NCBI RefSeq assembly: GCF_004352845.1
Contig: NZ_SJRX01000001.1
Coordinates: 806,001 to 870,000 of the forward strand
DNA length: 64,000 nucleotides
Source: Luteimonas terricola
GTDB lineage: Bacteria; Pseudomonadota; Gammaproteobacteria; Xanthomonadales; Xanthomonadaceae
Direction of reading: 5' to 3'
How positions within the stretch are numbered: the stretch's first letter is position 1; each line of letters opens with the position of its first letter. The notes under the pieces were generated by a model. It was not told the origin of the DNA. It worked only from the letters and a program-made list of their open reading frames with translations, and did no database searches. A program made the position numbers and the translations under genes. Shown here piece by piece: positions 18,353 to 28,771 of this stretch.

Positions 18353-20182
18353 ATGTCCATCGAACGCCTCCGCAATATCGCCATCGTCGCCCACGTCGAC
18401 CACGGCAAGACCACCCTCGTCGATTGCCTTCTCAAGCAGTCCGGCACGTTCAACGAACGCACGGTGACCGCCGAGCGGATGATGGACAGCAACGACCAGG
18501 AAAAGGAACGTGGCATCACGATCCTGTCCAAGAACACCGCCATCAACTGGAATGGCAACCGCATCAACATCGTCGACACCCCTGGACACGCCGACTTCGG
18601 TGGCGAGGTCGAGCGGGTGCTGTCGATGGTCGACTCGGTGCTGATCCTGGTCGACGCGATGGACGGCCCGATGCCGCAGACGCGCTTCGTGACCCAGAAG
18701 GCGTTCGCGATGGGCTTCAACCCGATCGTGGTGGTCAACAAGATCGACCGCCCGGGCGCGCGCCCTGACTGGGTGATCGACCAGGTGTTCGACCTGTTCG
18801 ACAAGCTCGGCGCCACCAACGAGCAGCTCGACTTCCCGATCGTCTACGCCTCGGCGCTGCATGGCTACGCCAGCCTGGACGACAGCGTCCGCGACGGCGA
18901 CATGACTCCGCTGTACGAAGCGATCATGAAGCACGTGCCGGCGCCCACGGTGGACCCGGACGGCCCGTTCCAGATGCGCATCAGCCAGCTGGACTACAAC
19001 AACTTCGTCGGCCTGATCGGCATCGGCCGCATCCAGCGCGGCACGGTGCGGACCAACATGCCGGTGAGCGTGGTCGACCGCCACGGCAAGAAGCGCCAGG
19101 GCAAGGTGCTACAGGTGCTGGGCTTCCTGGGCCTGGAGCGCGTCGAAGTCGATGAAGGCAAGGCCGGCGACATCCTCGCCCTCTCCGGCGTCGCCGACCT
19201 GTCGATCTCCGACACCGTTTGCGCGCTCGATAGGCCGGAGGCGCTGCCCGCGCTGACCGTCGACGAGCCGACCATCAGCATGACCTTCCAGGTCAACAAC
19301 TCGCCCTTCGCCGGCAACAAGGACCGCAGCGGCGGCAAGTTCATCACCAGCCGCCAGATCCGCGAGCGCCTGGAGCGCGAGACGCTGCACAACGTCGCGC
19401 TCAAGATCGAGGAAGGCTCGGACCCGGACAAGTTCCTGGTCTCCGGCCGCGGCGAGCTGCACCTGTCGGTGCTGATCGAGACCATGCGCCGCGAAGGTTT
19501 CGAACTGGCCGTGTCGCGCCCCGAAGTCATCATCAAGGAAATCGACGGCCAGCAGATGGAGCCGGTCGAGCAGCTGGTGGTCGACATCGAGGAAGTGCAC
19601 CAGGGTGGCGTGATGGAGAAGTTGGGCATCCGCAAGGGCCAGCTCAAGAACATGGAGTCCGACGGCAAGGGCCGTGTGCGGCTGGACTACATGATCCCGG
19701 CCCGCGGCCTGATCGGTTTCCAGAACGAGTTCAAGACCCTGACCCAGGGCACCGGCCTGCTGTTCCATGTCTTCGACCATTACGGCCCGAAGGAACAGGG
19801 CGCGATCGCCAAGCGCAGCAACGGCGTGATGATCGCCAACGCCGCCGGCGCCACCCCGGCCTACTCGCTCGGGCCGCTGGAAGAGCGCGGCAAGCTGTTC
19901 GCGGCCGAGGGCGACAACGTCTACGAGGGCCAGCTGATCGGCATCCACTCGAAGGACAACGATCTCACCGTCAATGCCATCAAGACCAAGCCGCTGACCA
20001 ACATGCGTGCCTCGGGCAAGGACGACGCGATCAAGCTGACGCCGGCGATCAAGTACACGCTCGAGCAGGCCCTGGACTTCATCGAGGACGACGAGCTGGT
20101 CGAAGTCACCCCGAAGGAAATCCGCCTGCGCAAGAAGCACCTCAGCGAAAGCGACCGCAAGCGGGCCAGCCGCGCGGCGTGA
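18353..20182 (+). CDS. typA: Ribosome-associated GTPase TypA/BipA
   Basis: Translational GTPase of 609 residues that binds the 70S ribosome and assists 50S assembly, notably under stress. The G domain shows [12 protein letters not shown] (G1), RGIT (G2), [12 protein letters not shown] (G3) and [10 protein letters not shown] (G4). EF-G-like domains II, III and V follow, then the TypA-specific C-terminal domain. The ATG directly precedes the conserved [16 protein letters not shown]. The thpR start codon overlaps its stop by four bases, implying translational coupling. Confidence 0.96.
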   Translation: MSIERLRNIAIVAHVDHGKTTLVDCLLKQSGTFNERTVTAERMMDSNDQEKERGITILSKNTAINWNGNRINIVDTPGHADFGGEVERVLSMVDSVLILVDAMDGPMPQTRFVTQKAFAMGFNPIVVVNKIDRPGARPDWVIDQVFDLFDKLGATNEQLDFPIVYASALHGYASLDDSVRDGDMTPLYEAIMKHVPAPTVDPDGPFQMRISQLDYNNFVGLIGIGRIQRGTVRTNMPVSVVDRHGKKRQGKVLQVLGFLGLERVEVDEGKAGDILALSGVADLSISDTVCALDRPEALPALTVDEPTISMTFQVNNSPFAGNKDRSGGKFITSRQIRERLERETLHNVALKIEEGSDPDKFLVSGRGELHLSVLIETMRREGFELAVSRPEVIIKEIDGQQMEPVEQLVVDIEEVHQGGVMEKLGIRKGQLKNMESDGKGRVRLDYMIPARGLIGFQNEFKTLTQGTGLLFHVFDHYGPKEQGAIAKRSNGVMIANAAGATPAYSLGPLEERGKLFAAEGDNVYEGQLIGIHSKDNDLTVNAIKTKPLTNMRASGKDDAIKLTPAIKYTLEQALDFIEDDELVEVTPKEIRLRKKHLSESDRKRASRAA

Positions 20183-20763
20183 GCCAGGCGCTGTTTCCCG
20201 GCTGGCGGCCGGATGCCGATGGCCGCGAACGCCTGGCCGCGCTTGCGGCCAGGCTCCAGGTCACCCAGCCGGCCGACGGGCGGCGCTTGCAGCTGCGCCG
20301 TCCGGACCAATGGCACGCGACCCTGTGCTTCATCGGTTACGACGCCCGTGACCTGGTGACGCCCGCGCTGTTCGACGCCTTCGCGGCGGCTGCGCGGCAC
20401 ATTCCAGCACATGGGTTCGAGGTCGAACGCGTGGCGTACTGGCCGCAGTCCGGGGCTGTCGTCGCGCTGCCCCATGCCAGTCCCGAGCTCCAGGCGCTGT
20501 GCGACGCGACCCGCGACGCCATCCGCCGATGCGGCATTCGCCCGCTGCAGGTGACGACGCAGCCACACGTGACTCTGGCCTATCTCGAACGCGGCTTGCC
20601 CGCGCAGTCGTGGCTTGAGGACATCGCCTGCGGCGACGAGGTGCTGTGCGTGGAGCGCTTCGAGCTGCTGTTCAACCCCGGCGGCCGCTACGAGGCGCTG
20701 GCCGCGTGGCCCTTGACCGGCGCGCCGCTTCCCCTCGCACCGGTGCAGGCCCGGTTGCTCTAG
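20179..20763 (+). CDS. thpR: RNA 2',3'-cyclic phosphodiesterase (2'-5' RNA ligase family)
   Basis: Two-histidine phosphoesterase of 194 residues. The paired HxTx motifs are visible as WHATLCF and HVTLAYL, the catalytic histidines of the LigT/ThpR fold. Known members open 2',3'-cyclic phosphates and can join tRNA halves with 2'-5' bonds in vitro. The GTG start overlaps the typA stop (GTGA), so it is cotranslated with TypA. The protein begins [11 protein letters not shown], slightly longer than usual before the first strand. The physiological RNA substrate is unknown. Confidence 0.87.
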   Translation: MSQALFPGWRPDADGRERLAALAARLQVTQPADGRRLQLRRPDQWHATLCFIGYDARDLVTPALFDAFAAAARHIPAHGFEVERVAYWPQSGAVVALPHASPELQALCDATRDAIRRCGIRPLQVTTQPHVTLAYLERGLPAQSWLEDIACGDEVLCVERFELLFNPGGRYEALAAWPLTGAPLPLAPVQARLL

Positions 20764-20810
20764 AGCGGCACCGCGTCAGACGCGCGCTTACCGTGCAACG
20801 CGGACGCCGC

Positions 20811-22205
20811 TCAGGCCTTGATCGGCGGCTTCAGCTGCGCCTGCTTGCGCACGATCGCCATCGCGATTTCCAGCGACTGCTCGTAGTTGAGCCGCGGGTC
20901 GACCGACGACCGGTAGGCGCGCTCGAGGTCGATCTCGCCCAGGTCGCGCGCGCCGCCGGTGCATTCGGTCACGTCCTCGCCGGTGAGCTCGAGGTGCACG
21001 CCACCGAGGCGCGTGCCGGCCGCGACGTGCAGGTCGAAGGTCTGCTCGATCTCGCTGCGGATGTTGTCGAAGCGGCGGGTCTTGTAGCCGTTGCTGGTGG
21101 ACTCGGTATTGCCGTGCATCGGATCGCAGATCCAGAGCACGCGGCGCCCGTCGCGCTTCACCGCATCCAGCAGGGGCGGCAGCCGGTCCGCGACCCGCGG
21201 CGCGCCCATGCGGCAGATCAGGCTCAGGCGCCCCGGCTCGTCATCGGGGTTGAGCAGGTCGATCAGGCGCAGCAGTTCGTCGGGCGCGACCGTGGGCCCG
21301 ACCTTCACCGCGATGGGGTTGCGGATACCGCGGAAATACTCCGCGTGGGCGCCGCCGATGGCGGCGGTGCGCATGCCGATCCACGGGAAGTGGGTGCTGA
21401 GGTTGAACCAGCCCCACTGCCGCGGCACCTGGCGCGTGAACGCCTCCTCGTACGGCAGCAGCAGCGCTTCGTGCGAGGTGAAGAAGTCGACGCGGTTGAG
21501 GTTGTGCACCTCGGTGCCCGACAGCGTCTCCATGAAACGCACGGCCTCGCCGATGTTGCCGACCATGCGCTGGTAGTCCTCGGCCAGCGGCGAATGCCCG
21601 ACCCAGCCCAGGTCCCAGTACTCGGGATGGTGCAGGTCGGCGAAGCCGCCATCGATCAGGGAGCGCACGAAGTTCATGGTCATCGCCGAGCGCGCGTGCG
21701 CCTTCACCATGCGTCGCGGATCCGGAATGCGGGCGGCGGCGGTGAACTCGGGCGCATTGACCATGTCGCCACGATAGGTGGGCAGCGTGGTGCCGTCGCG
21801 GGACTCGGTGTCGGCCGAACGGGGCTTGGCGTACTGGCCGGCAAACCGGCCGACGCGCACCACCGGCAGGCGCAGGCCGTGCACCAGCACCAGGCTCATC
21901 TGCAGCAGCACCTTCAGGCGGTTCGAGATCACCGCCGAGTTGCAGTCGGCGAAGTTCTCCGCGCAGTCGCCGCCCTGGAGCAGGAAGCGCCGCCCCTCCT
22001 GGGCCTCGGCCAGCTGCTGTTTGAGCGCCATGATCTCCCACGAGGTCACCAGCGGAGGCAGCGCATGCAGCTCGTCCTGCACGCGCGCCAGCTCCCCGGC
22101 ATCGGGATACACCGGCATCTGCAACGCGGTGCGCGTGCGCCAGCTGTCCGGGCTCCAGTCTGGAGCCAGGTTCACGGGATGGAGGTTGCGTTCGTTGGCG
22201 GGCAT
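20811..22205 (-). CDS. Class II 3-deoxy-7-phosphoheptulonate (DAHP) synthase
   Basis: First enzyme of the shikimate pathway, condensing phosphoenolpyruvate with erythrose 4-phosphate. The 464-residue protein belongs to the class II (plant/actinobacterial) type rather than the AroFGH type of enteric bacteria. Characteristic stretches are LLQGGDCAENF, GRFAGQYAKPRS, NRVDFFTSHEALLLPYEEA, KVGPTVAPDELL and CDPMHGNT. The metal-binding Cys, His, Glu and Asp lie in these blocks. The ATG precedes the family N-terminus (APDWSPDSWR). It lies 68 bp after dsbB on the same strand, with no obvious functional link. Confidence 0.95.
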   Translation of the reverse strand: MPANERNLHPVNLAPDWSPDSWRTRTALQMPVYPDAGELARVQDELHALPPLVTSWEIMALKQQLAEAQEGRRFLLQGGDCAENFADCNSAVISNRLKVLLQMSLVLVHGLRLPVVRVGRFAGQYAKPRSADTESRDGTTLPTYRGDMVNAPEFTAAARIPDPRRMVKAHARSAMTMNFVRSLIDGGFADLHHPEYWDLGWVGHSPLAEDYQRMVGNIGEAVRFMETLSGTEVHNLNRVDFFTSHEALLLPYEEAFTRQVPRQWGWFNLSTHFPWIGMRTAAIGGAHAEYFRGIRNPIAVKVGPTVAPDELLRLIDLLNPDDEPGRLSLICRMGAPRVADRLPPLLDAVKRDGRRVLWICDPMHGNTESTSNGYKTRRFDNIRSEIEQTFDLHVAAGTRLGGVHLELTGEDVTECTGGARDLGEIDLERAYRSSVDPRLNYEQSLEIAMAIVRKQAQLKPPIKA

Positions 22206-22273
22206 CGGATTCGTCAGTGTTGCACTGCAGCGACGTCCATCATCCGCCCCGGGGCGGCATATCGCAATGCCGG

Positions 22274-22795
22274 TCAGCGGTAGCTGCGGCGCCGCCGGCG
22301 CATGAACGCGGCGGTCACGAACAGGACGGCCAGCAGCACGAACCAGACCAGGCTCCAGGCCGGCATCGACAGGCCAAGGAAGGTCCAGTCGACGCTGCCG
22401 CAGTCGCCGCTGCCGGTCAGGACCTTGCGGATCACGTTGCCGGTCGACATCGTTTCCTGCAGAAATGACAGCGGCGGACCGCAGCCGGGGATCTCAGGCG
22501 GATTGTGCTGGATCCAGACGTGGCGCCCGGCGATGGCCATGCCCACGGCGGCGGCCAGGAAGCCGAGCACGCCATAGACCGCCCTGCCCCCGCCCGAGCG
22601 CGGCGCGTGCAGCCCGGCAACCAGGAACACCAGGCCCAGGGCCGCGAACGCGATCCGCTGGAAGATGCACATCGGGCACGGTTCCAGCCCCCAGGCGAAC
22701 TGGGAAAAGATCGCGAAGCCGATCAACGCCGCGCAGCTCGCGAAGCCGGCCAGGCACTGCATGCGGAAGGTCCAGCGGAACGGGTTCAGGGTCAT
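22274..22795 (-). CDS. dsbB: Disulfide bond formation protein B
   Basis: Inner-membrane quinone reductase that reoxidises DsbA in the periplasm. The 173-residue protein has four predicted transmembrane helices (about 13-31, 46-63, 72-90, 142-162). The first periplasmic loop carries Cys40-Cys43 (EPCPMC) and the second carries Cys105 and Cys132. Arg47 matches the ubiquinone-contacting arginine. The chosen start, MTLNPFRWTF, is the usual short N-terminus; the frame stays open 16 codons further. It follows the rplQ operon terminator. Confidence 0.93.
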   Translation of the reverse strand: MTLNPFRWTFRMQCLAGFASCAALIGFAIFSQFAWGLEPCPMCIFQRIAFAALGLVFLVAGLHAPRSGGGRAVYGVLGFLAAAVGMAIAGRHVWIQHNPPEIPGCGPPLSFLQETMSTGNVIRKVLTGSGDCGSVDWTFLGLSMPAWSLVWFVLLAVLFVTAAFMRRRRRSYR

Positions 22796-22832
22796 CGGTC
22801 GGCTCACGCGAAACGGACGCCAAGATAGCAAA

Positions 22833-22855
22833 AACCCCGGCACATGGCCGGGGTT
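22833..22855 (-). terminator. Intrinsic terminator of the alpha operon
   Basis: On the minus strand AACCCCGGC pairs with GCCGGGGTT around a five-base loop and is followed by TTTTTG. It lies 25 bases past the rplQ stop and ends the S10-spc-alpha gene series. Confidence 0.9.
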
Positions 22856-22879
22856 GGTGCATGCGAAACGCCGCCGTGA

Positions 22880-23254
22880 TTACTCGGCGGACGCCTGCGG
22901 CCGGTCGACGAGCTCGACATAGGCCATCGGCGCGTTGTCGCCGTCGCGGAAGCCGCACTTGAGGATGCGGAGGTAGCCGCCCGGACGCTCGCGGTAGCGC
23001 GGGCCCAGTTCGACGAACAGCTTGCCCACGGCTTCCTTGTCGCGCAGGCGCGAGAAGGCCAGGCGGCGGTTCGCGACGCCGTCGGTCTTGCCCATGGTGA
23101 TCAGCGGCTCGGCGACGCGGCGGAGCTCCTTGGCCTTCGGGAGCGTGGTCTTGATCAGCTCGTGCTTGAGCAGCGACGCCGCCATGTTGGTGAACATGGC
23201 ATCGCGGTGTGCGCTGGTGCGGCTGAACTTCCGGCCGGATTTCTGGTGGCGCAT
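22880..23254 (-). CDS. rplQ: 50S ribosomal protein L17
   Basis: L17, 124 residues, a large-subunit protein near the peptide exit side. The conserved start [20 protein letters not shown] is intact and AGGAA precedes it. It is the last gene of the alpha operon, 25 bp after rpoA and directly before an intrinsic terminator. The C-terminal VELVDRP region matches the family; the last residues (QASAE) are variable. Confidence 0.97.
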   Translation of the reverse strand: MRHQKSGRKFSRTSAHRDAMFTNMAASLLKHELIKTTLPKAKELRRVAEPLITMGKTDGVANRRLAFSRLRDKEAVGKLFVELGPRYRERPGGYLRILKCGFRDGDNAPMAYVELVDRPQASAE

Positions 23255-23279
23255 GGTCTTGGTTCCTGTCTGTCTTGTC

Positions 23280-24278
23280 TTAGCCGAGCATGCCGTGCGC
23301 CGAGACACCGGCCGGCGGCCAGTTCTCGAGCTTCATGCCGAGCGAGAGGCCACGCTGGGCCAGCACTTCCTTGATCTCGGTGAGCGACTTCTTGCCGAGG
23401 TTCGGGGTCTTGAGCAGCTCGACTTCCGTCTTCTGGATCAGGTCGCCGATGTAGTAGATGCTCTCGGCCTTGAGGCAGTTGGCCGAACGCACCGTCAGCT
23501 CGAGGTCGTCGATCGGGCGCAGCAGCACCGGATCCACGCCCGGGGTCTGGGCCTTCTGGTCGTTGCCCTCGCGGCGGGTGAAGTCACCGAAGACGCTCAG
23601 CTGGTCGGTGAGGATGTCGGCGGCGGTGCGCACGGCCTCCTCGGCGTCGATCGTGCCGTTGGTCTCGATGTCGATCACCAGCTTGTCGAGGTCGGTGCGC
23701 TGTTCGACACGGGCGGCTTCGACCTCGTACGCAACGCGGCGGACCGGCGAGAACGACGCGTCCAGCATCAGGCGACCGATGGCGCGGGTCTCCTCGTCCG
23801 GACGGCGGCGTGCGGACGCCGGCTGGTAGCCGAAGCCACGCTCGATCTTCAGGCGCATGTTGATCGACGCATCCTTGGTCAGATGGCAGATCACGTGCTC
23901 GCCGTTGAGCACTTCGACGTTGTGGTCGGTCTTGATGTCGGCGGCGGTCACGACGCCCGGACCGGACCTGGTCAGGGTGAGCGTGGAGCTGTCGCCGGTG
24001 CCCATGCGGATGGCGACGTCCTTGAGGTTGAGGAGCACCTCGAGCACGTCTTCCTGCAGGCCTTCGATGGTGCTGTATTCGTGCAGCACGCCATCGATCT
24101 CGACCTCGGTAATGGCGAAGCCGGGAATCGACGACAGCAGCACGCGGCGCAGGGCGTTGCCGAGCGTATGGCCGTAACCGCGCTCGAGCGGCTCGATCAC
24201 GACCTTCGCGCGGTTGCCGGCGAGGCGTTCGATCTGGGGGCCACGCGGGCGCAGGACCTGGTTGGCGGTAACCGTCAT
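23280..24278 (-). CDS. rpoA: RNA polymerase alpha subunit
   Basis: Alpha subunit, 332 residues (E. coli 329). The N-terminal dimerisation domain contains [20 protein letters not shown] flexible linker leads to the C-terminal DNA- and activator-binding domain with [16 protein letters not shown] and [14 protein letters not shown], which contact UP elements and sigma. It lies between rpsD and rplQ in the standard alpha-operon order. Confidence 0.98.
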   Translation of the reverse strand: MTVTANQVLRPRGPQIERLAGNRAKVVIEPLERGYGHTLGNALRRVLLSSIPGFAITEVEIDGVLHEYSTIEGLQEDVLEVLLNLKDVAIRMGTGDSSTLTLTRSGPGVVTAADIKTDHNVEVLNGEHVICHLTKDASINMRLKIERGFGYQPASARRRPDEETRAIGRLMLDASFSPVRRVAYEVEAARVEQRTDLDKLVIDIETNGTIDAEEAVRTAADILTDQLSVFGDFTRREGNDQKAQTPGVDPVLLRPIDDLELTVRSANCLKAESIYYIGDLIQKTEVELLKTPNLGKKSLTEIKEVLAQRGLSLGMKLENWPPAGVSAHGMLG

Positions 24279-24327
24279 GTTTCGTGTCTCCTGAGGCCTG
24301 CCGGCATCCGCCGGCGGGCCGGGTGAA

Positions 24328-24963
24328 TTACTTCGAGTACAGCTCGACGATCAGCGCTTCGTTGATGTCGGCGGGCAGGTCGCCGCGGTCGGGGACCGCC
24401 TTGAACACGCCGCTGAACTTCTTCGAGTCGACCTCGACCCAGGAAGGCGACAGGTCCATGGTGGAGGACACCGTCAGGGCTTCCTGGACGCGCATCTGCT
24501 TCTGGGCCTTCTCCGACAGCGCGATCGCGTCGCCGGCCTTGACCTGGTAGGACGGCAGGTTCACGGGCTTGCCGTTGACCGTGACGCCGCGATGCGAAAC
24601 CAGCTGGCGCGCGGCCGGGCGGGTGATAGCGAAGCCCATGCGGTACACGACGTTGTCGAGGCGGGTTTCCAGCAGCTGCAGCAGGTTCTCGCCGGTGTTG
24701 CCCTTCTTGGTCGAGGCCTTCTTGTAGTAGTTGCGGAACTGGCGCTCCAGCAGGCCGTAGATACGCTTGACCTTCTGCTTCTCGCGAAGCTGGAGGGCGT
24801 AGTCGGAGAGCTTGCTGCGACGCGCGCCGGTTCCGGCGCCGTGCTGGCCGGGCTTCTGCTCGAGTTTGCACTTCGAATCAAGGGCGCGCGCGGGCGACTT
24901 CAGACCGAGGTCGGCGCCTTCGCGGCGGGCGAGCTTACAGGTGGGACCGATATAACGAGCCAT
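24328..24963 (-). CDS. rpsD: 30S ribosomal protein S4
   Basis: S4, 211 residues (E. coli 206), a primary 16S rRNA binder and known autogenous repressor of the alpha operon in E. coli. The start [20 protein letters not shown] and the S4 RNA-binding segment [20 protein letters not shown] are intact. No mutations of the classical ram type can be judged here. It is placed after rpsK and before rpoA. Confidence 0.97.
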   Translation of the reverse strand: MARYIGPTCKLARREGADLGLKSPARALDSKCKLEQKPGQHGAGTGARRSKLSDYALQLREKQKVKRIYGLLERQFRNYYKKASTKKGNTGENLLQLLETRLDNVVYRMGFAITRPAARQLVSHRGVTVNGKPVNLPSYQVKAGDAIALSEKAQKQMRVQEALTVSSTMDLSPSWVEVDSKKFSGVFKAVPDRGDLPADINEALIVELYSK

Positions 24964-24977
24964 TTCTTATCGCCCCC

Positions 24978-25367
24978 TTAGACGCGACGCTTCTTCGGCG
25001 GACGGCACCCGTTGTGCGGGATTGGCGTCACGTCGATGATGTTGGTGATCTTGTAGCCCACGTTGTTGAGCGACCGGACGGCCGACTCGCGACCCGGACC
25101 CGGGCCCTTGATGCGGACTTCAAGAGACTTCACGCCGTAGTCGAGGGCGGCCTTGCCGGCCTTCTCCGCGGCGACCTGGGCGGCGAACGGGGTGGACTTG
25201 CGCGAACCGCGGAAACCCGCGCCGCCCGAAGTCGCCCACGAGAGCGCGTTGCCCTGACGGTCGGTGATCGTGATGATGGTGTTGTTGAACGAAGCGTGGA
25301 CGTGGGCAACGCCGTCGGTGACGACGCGCTTGATCTTCTTCTTCGGCTTGGCTGCCGGCTTGGCCAT
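24978..25367 (-). CDS. rpsK: 30S ribosomal protein S11
   Basis: S11, 129 residues, on the 30S platform where it contacts mRNA near the E site. The family ending [10 protein letters not shown] and the signature TPIPHNG are visible. A Lys-rich N-terminus ([14 protein letters not shown]) is as expected. It lies 12 bp after rpsM. Confidence 0.97.
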   Translation of the reverse strand: MAKPAAKPKKKIKRVVTDGVAHVHASFNNTIITITDRQGNALSWATSGGAGFRGSRKSTPFAAQVAAEKAGKAALDYGVKSLEVRIKGPGPGRESAVRSLNNVGYKITNIIDVTPIPHNGCRPPKKRRV

Positions 25368-25379
25368 GGTCGTGGTTCC

Positions 25380-25736
25380 TTATTTCCTGATGGCCTTGCG
25401 CGGACCCTTGCGGGTGCGTGCATTGGTCCGGGTGCGCTGGCCGCGCAGGGGGAGGCCACGGCGATGGCGCAGGCCGCGGTAGCAGGCCAGGTCCATCAAG
25501 CGCTTGATGGCCATGCCGATCTCGCGGCGCAGGTCGCCCTCGACCACGTACTTGCCGACCTCGGCGCGCAGGCGCTCGACGTCCGGCTCCGACAGGTCGC
25601 GGATCTTGATGCTCGACAACACGCCTGCGGCTTCGCAGACCTTCTTCGAACGGGTACGGCCAATGCCGTAGATGCTTTGCAGCCCGACCCAGACGTGCTT
25701 CTGGGCAGGCAGGTTGACACCTGCAATACGCGCCAT
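25380..25736 (-). CDS. rpsM: 30S ribosomal protein S13
   Basis: S13, 118 residues, in the 30S head contacting the P-site tRNA and the B1 bridges. The start [19 protein letters not shown] is conserved and TTGGAG lies six bases upstream, so a longer open frame to 25820 is rejected. The C-terminal tRNA-contacting tail [14 protein letters not shown] is present. It begins the alpha operon after an unusually long gap from secY. Confidence 0.97.
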   Translation of the reverse strand: MARIAGVNLPAQKHVWVGLQSIYGIGRTRSKKVCEAAGVLSSIKIRDLSEPDVERLRAEVGKYVVEGDLRREIGMAIKRLMDLACYRGLRHRRGLPLRGQRTRTNARTRKGPRKAIRK

Positions 25737-26082
25737 GCGCGGATCTCCAACTGATTGGGGCGGCCGGACGGGTAATCCGGCGCAGTGAACAAGAAATTGT
25801 ATCAGGATCCCGGGATGCAAGGAAGCCCGCGGCCGCCAAAGGCGTCCAGCAAGCCCGGCATGGGGAGTGTGCCCATGCTCCGGCGACGGTTCCCGGCTGG
25901 ACCGGACCCCTTTCGGGGCCCTGCCCGCCCGGCGCTACTCTGGCGCCGGGACTGGCCTGGGAACCACCTGCGTGCGGGACCGCCGCGCAGGTCGCCCATC
26001 AAGGCCCGGCCGTGGGACGGTCGGGCCTGGATCCCCCGGAGACTCCGGCAACGCCGGGCACCTCGGGATCCGTGTTGAATCT
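25737..26082 (-). other. 346-bp structured gap between secY and rpsM; rpmJ absent
   Basis: In many bacteria rpmJ (L36, about 38 residues) lies here, but no Lys/Arg/Cys-rich short frame is found on either strand. Hairpins are present at 25928-25950 (CCCGGCGC/GCGCCGGG) and 26002-26028 (12-bp stem with one wobble). Near the rpsM end is a possible promoter. The gap probably separates spc and alpha transcription. Confidence 0.6.
25796..25824 (-). promoter_or_regulatory. Possible alpha-operon promoter
   Basis: On the minus strand TACAAT (25796-25801) lies 17 bases after a weak TTCCTT (25819-25824) and 59 bases before the rpsM start. The -10 box is good and the -35 poor. Confidence 0.35.
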
Positions 26083-27420
26083 TCAGCCGCGCGGCAAGCC
26101 GCGCGCGCCACCCTTGAGGTTGGCCTTTTTCAGCAGGCTCTCGTACTGGTGCGACATCAGGTGGGCCTGGATCTGGGAAATGAAGTCCATCACCACCACC
26201 ACCACGATCAGCAGCGACGTGCCGCCGAAATAGAACGAAGCATTGAGCTCGGTACGCATGAACTCCGGCAGCAGGCAGACCAGCACCAGGTAGGTGGCGC
26301 CCGCAGCAGTGAGCCGGGTCAGCACGCCGTCGATGTAGTCGGCCGTGGCCTTGCCCGGGCGGATGCCCGGAATCAGCGCGCCGGACTTCTTCAGGTTGTC
26401 CGCGGTCTCCTGGGAGTTGAAGACCAGCGCCGTGTAGAAGAACGTGAAGCCGGCGATCAGGCCCGCGTACAGCAGGATGTAGAGCGGTTCGCCCGGCGAC
26501 AGCGCCTGGCTCACCCGCTGCAGCCAGGTCGCCGAACCCGCCTGGCTGAACCAGGTCGAAGCCGTGGCCGGGAACATGATGATCGACGAGGCGAAGATCG
26601 CCGGAATCACGCCGGCCATGTTGAGCTTGAGCGGCAGGAACGAGCTCTGGTTCATGTACGCGTTGCGACCGCCCTGGCGGCGCGCGTAGTTCACCGTGAT
26701 CCGGCGCTGGCCACGCTCGACGAACACCACGAAATAGGTGAAGGCCGCCACGATCAACGCGATCAGGATCACCGCGATCGGGCTCATGTCGCCGTTGCGG
26801 GCGGCCTCGAACGTGGTGATCACCGCGCTCGGAAGTCCCGCCACGATGCCGGCGAAGATGATCAGCGACACGCCGTTGCCGACGCCGCGCTCGGTCACCT
26901 GCTCGCCCAGCCAGACCAGGAACATGGTGCCGGCGGTCAGCGCGATGACCGCGGTGAGGATGAAGCCGAGGCCCGGGGCATAGGCCACGCCCTGGCTCTG
27001 GAGCATCGTCGCGATGCCCGCCGCCTGGAACACCGCCAGCGGGATCGCGCCGATGCGCGACCACTGCGTGATACGACGGCGGCCGGACTCGCCTTCCTTC
27101 TGGATCGCCTTCAGGCTCGGCACGATCTGCACCAGCATCTGGATGATGATCGAGGCCGAGATGTAGGGGATCACGTTGAGCGCGAACAGGCTGAAGCGCT
27201 CGAGGGCACCGCCGGAGAACATGTTGAACATGTCCACGATAGTGCCTTCGGTCTGCTCCATCAGGCGCAGCATGGCATCGGGATTGACGCCCGGCACCGG
27301 GATGTAGCACCCGACGCGGTAGACGATCAACGCGCCGAGGACGAACAGCAGGCGCTGGCGCAGCTCGGTGAACTTGCCGAGCCCGCCCATGCCCCCCATT
27401 GCGCTGCCGCTGCGTGCCAT
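26083..27420 (-). CDS. secY: Preprotein translocase subunit SecY
   Basis: Core of the SecYEG channel, 445 residues with ten predicted transmembrane helices. The family patterns [15 protein letters not shown] (helix 2 region) and the cytoplasmic loop with [14 protein letters not shown] are visible, along with the C-terminal [13 protein letters not shown]. It follows rplO by 7 bp at the end of the spc operon. Its partner SecE is encoded at 53789-54172 in this window. Confidence 0.97.
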   Translation of the reverse strand: MARSGSAMGGMGGLGKFTELRQRLLFVLGALIVYRVGCYIPVPGVNPDAMLRLMEQTEGTIVDMFNMFSGGALERFSLFALNVIPYISASIIIQMLVQIVPSLKAIQKEGESGRRRITQWSRIGAIPLAVFQAAGIATMLQSQGVAYAPGLGFILTAVIALTAGTMFLVWLGEQVTERGVGNGVSLIIFAGIVAGLPSAVITTFEAARNGDMSPIAVILIALIVAAFTYFVVFVERGQRRITVNYARRQGGRNAYMNQSSFLPLKLNMAGVIPAIFASSIIMFPATASTWFSQAGSATWLQRVSQALSPGEPLYILLYAGLIAGFTFFYTALVFNSQETADNLKKSGALIPGIRPGKATADYIDGVLTRLTAAGATYLVLVCLLPEFMRTELNASFYFGGTSLLIVVVVVMDFISQIQAHLMSHQYESLLKKANLKGGARGLPRG

Positions 27421-27427
27421 GCGCTGC

Positions 27428-27862
27428 TTACTCCTCGACCTTGCCGCCGGCGGCTTCGATCGCCGCGCGCGCGCCGGCCGTGGCCAGCACGCCCTTCAGC
27501 ACCAGGGCCTTGGTGACTTCGCCCCGCAGCACGATCTTGGCGCGCTTGGCCGTGGCCGGCACCAGCTTCGCGGCGCGCAGCGCCTTGAAGTCGATGTCGC
27601 CTTCCAGGCGCTCGAGCTGGTACAGCATGACCTCGGCGGTGTCGCCGGCGATGCGCGAACGGAAGCCGACCTTGGGCAGGCGCTTGCGCAGCGGCATCTG
27701 GCCGCCTTCGAAGCCGGCCTTGATCTTGCCCTTGCCCGAACGGGCGAAGGAACCCTTGTGGCCACGGCCGGCGGTCTTGCCGAGCCCGGAGCCGATACCG
27801 CGGCCGACGCGCTTGCGATCGGTGCGGGCGCCCTCTGCGGGCTGCATGGTGTTGAGCTTCAT
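27428..27862 (-). CDS. rplO: 50S ribosomal protein L15
   Basis: L15, 144 residues, a late-assembly 50S protein. The basic, glycine-rich N-terminal extension ([18 protein letters not shown]) that penetrates 23S rRNA and the C-terminal globular domain are both present. The start [13 protein letters not shown] is the family start. It lies 4 bp after rpmD. Confidence 0.97.
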   Translation of the reverse strand: MKLNTMQPAEGARTDRKRVGRGIGSGLGKTAGRGHKGSFARSGKGKIKAGFEGGQMPLRKRLPKVGFRSRIAGDTAEVMLYQLERLEGDIDFKALRAAKLVPATAKRAKIVLRGEVTKALVLKGVLATAGARAAIEAAGGKVEE

Positions 27863-27866
27863 GTGC

Positions 27867-28064
27867 TTATTCCTCGACCCGGACCAGGTAGTGGACCTTG
27901 TTGATGAGGCCACGGACCTGGGGGCTGTCCTTCAGTTCGCGGACGCTGTTGAGCTTGCCCAGACCCAGGGCCCGGACGGAGAGGCGGTGCTTGCCCTGCG
28001 CGCCGCGCAGGCCCTTGACCAGGCGCACCTTGACGGTGCCGGTACCGGCTTCGTTCTTAGCCAT
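27867..28064 (-). CDS. rpmD: 50S ribosomal protein L30
   Basis: L30, 65 residues, slightly longer than the 59 of E. coli because of the N-terminal MAKNEAGTG. The core [24 protein letters not shown] matches the family. Its start overlaps the end of rpsE by eight bases, so translation is probably coupled. Confidence 0.95.
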   Translation of the reverse strand: MAKNEAGTGTVKVRLVKGLRGAQGKHRLSVRALGLGKLNSVRELKDSPQVRGLINKVHYLVRVEE

Positions 28065-28596
28065 GGACGATGTCCTCCACCTTCTTGCCGCGCTTGGCGG
28101 CGATGTCGCCAGGCGAATGCATGCCGGCCAGGCCCTTGACCGTGGCGCGGACGAGGTTGATCGGGTTGCGCGAGCCGACGGCCTTGGCAAGCACGTCCTT
28201 CACGCCGACGGCCTCGAGCACGGCGCGCATGGCGCCACCGGCGATCACGCCGGTACCTTCGGACGCAGGCTGCATGAACACGCGGGCGGCGCCGTGGCCG
28301 GCCTTCACCGTGTGGTACAGCGTGCCGCCGTTGAGGTGCACGCTGGTCATGTTCCGGCGGGCCTGCTCCATCGACTTCTGGATGGCGACCGGGACCTCGC
28401 GGGCCTTGCCATAGCCGAAGCCGACCTTGCCGGCGCCGTCGCCGACCACGGTGAGCGCGGTGAAGGTGAACTGGCGGCCACCCTTGACCGTCTTGCTGAC
28501 ACGGTTGACCGTGATCAGCTTCTCGATCATGCCGTCGTCCATTTCCTCGCGGTTGCGGTCGCGGTCGCGGCCGCGCGGAGCGCGTTCTTCTGCCAT
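28057..28596 (-). CDS. rpsE: 30S ribosomal protein S5
   Basis: S5, 179 residues, part of the mRNA entry site and involved in decoding accuracy. The double-stranded-RNA-binding N-domain ([24 protein letters not shown]) and the [13 protein letters not shown]-domain are intact. The N-terminus carries an Arg/Asp/Glu-rich extension ([18 protein letters not shown]) absent from E. coli. It overlaps rpmD by eight bases and is separated from rplR by an unusually long 175-bp gap. Confidence 0.97.
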   Translation of the reverse strand: MAEERAPRGRDRDRNREEMDDGMIEKLITVNRVSKTVKGGRQFTFTALTVVGDGAGKVGFGYGKAREVPVAIQKSMEQARRNMTSVHLNGGTLYHTVKAGHGAARVFMQPASEGTGVIAGGAMRAVLEAVGVKDVLAKAVGSRNPINLVRATVKGLAGMHSPGDIAAKRGKKVEDIVHG

Positions 28597-28697
28597 TTCG
28601 ATACTGCCTGTGTAGTTGAAGGATGTACGGCTCGTGGCCGCTTATGGTTGTGGTGTGGATCGGTGGACCGCGGCCCCGGGCAGAAGCCGGGAGGCGA

Positions 28698-28752
28698 CCG
28701 ATGCAGCCCGCATCGGCAGGTGGCAAAGGGTGGGGACGGTGCCCCACCCTTT
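28698..28752 (-). other. Two hairpins in the rplR-rpsE gap
   Basis: CCGATGC/GCATCGG (28698-28716) and an 11-bp stem AAAGGGTGGGG/CCCCACCCTTT with a six-base loop (28725-28752) stand between two genes that normally almost touch. No T tract follows on the minus strand, so mRNA processing or partial attenuation is more likely than full termination. Confidence 0.55.
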
Positions 28753-28771
28753 CAACACATTGGCTTGACGC

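Noticed and set aside
22665-22922. Short plus-strand frames around dsbB and rplQ
   Set aside because: No ribosome-binding sites and no family resemblance; antisense to conserved genes and the terminator.
25802-27310. 502-residue minus-strand frame overlapping secY and the gap
   Set aside because: Out-of-frame shadow of secY. It also does not contain an L36-like sequence.
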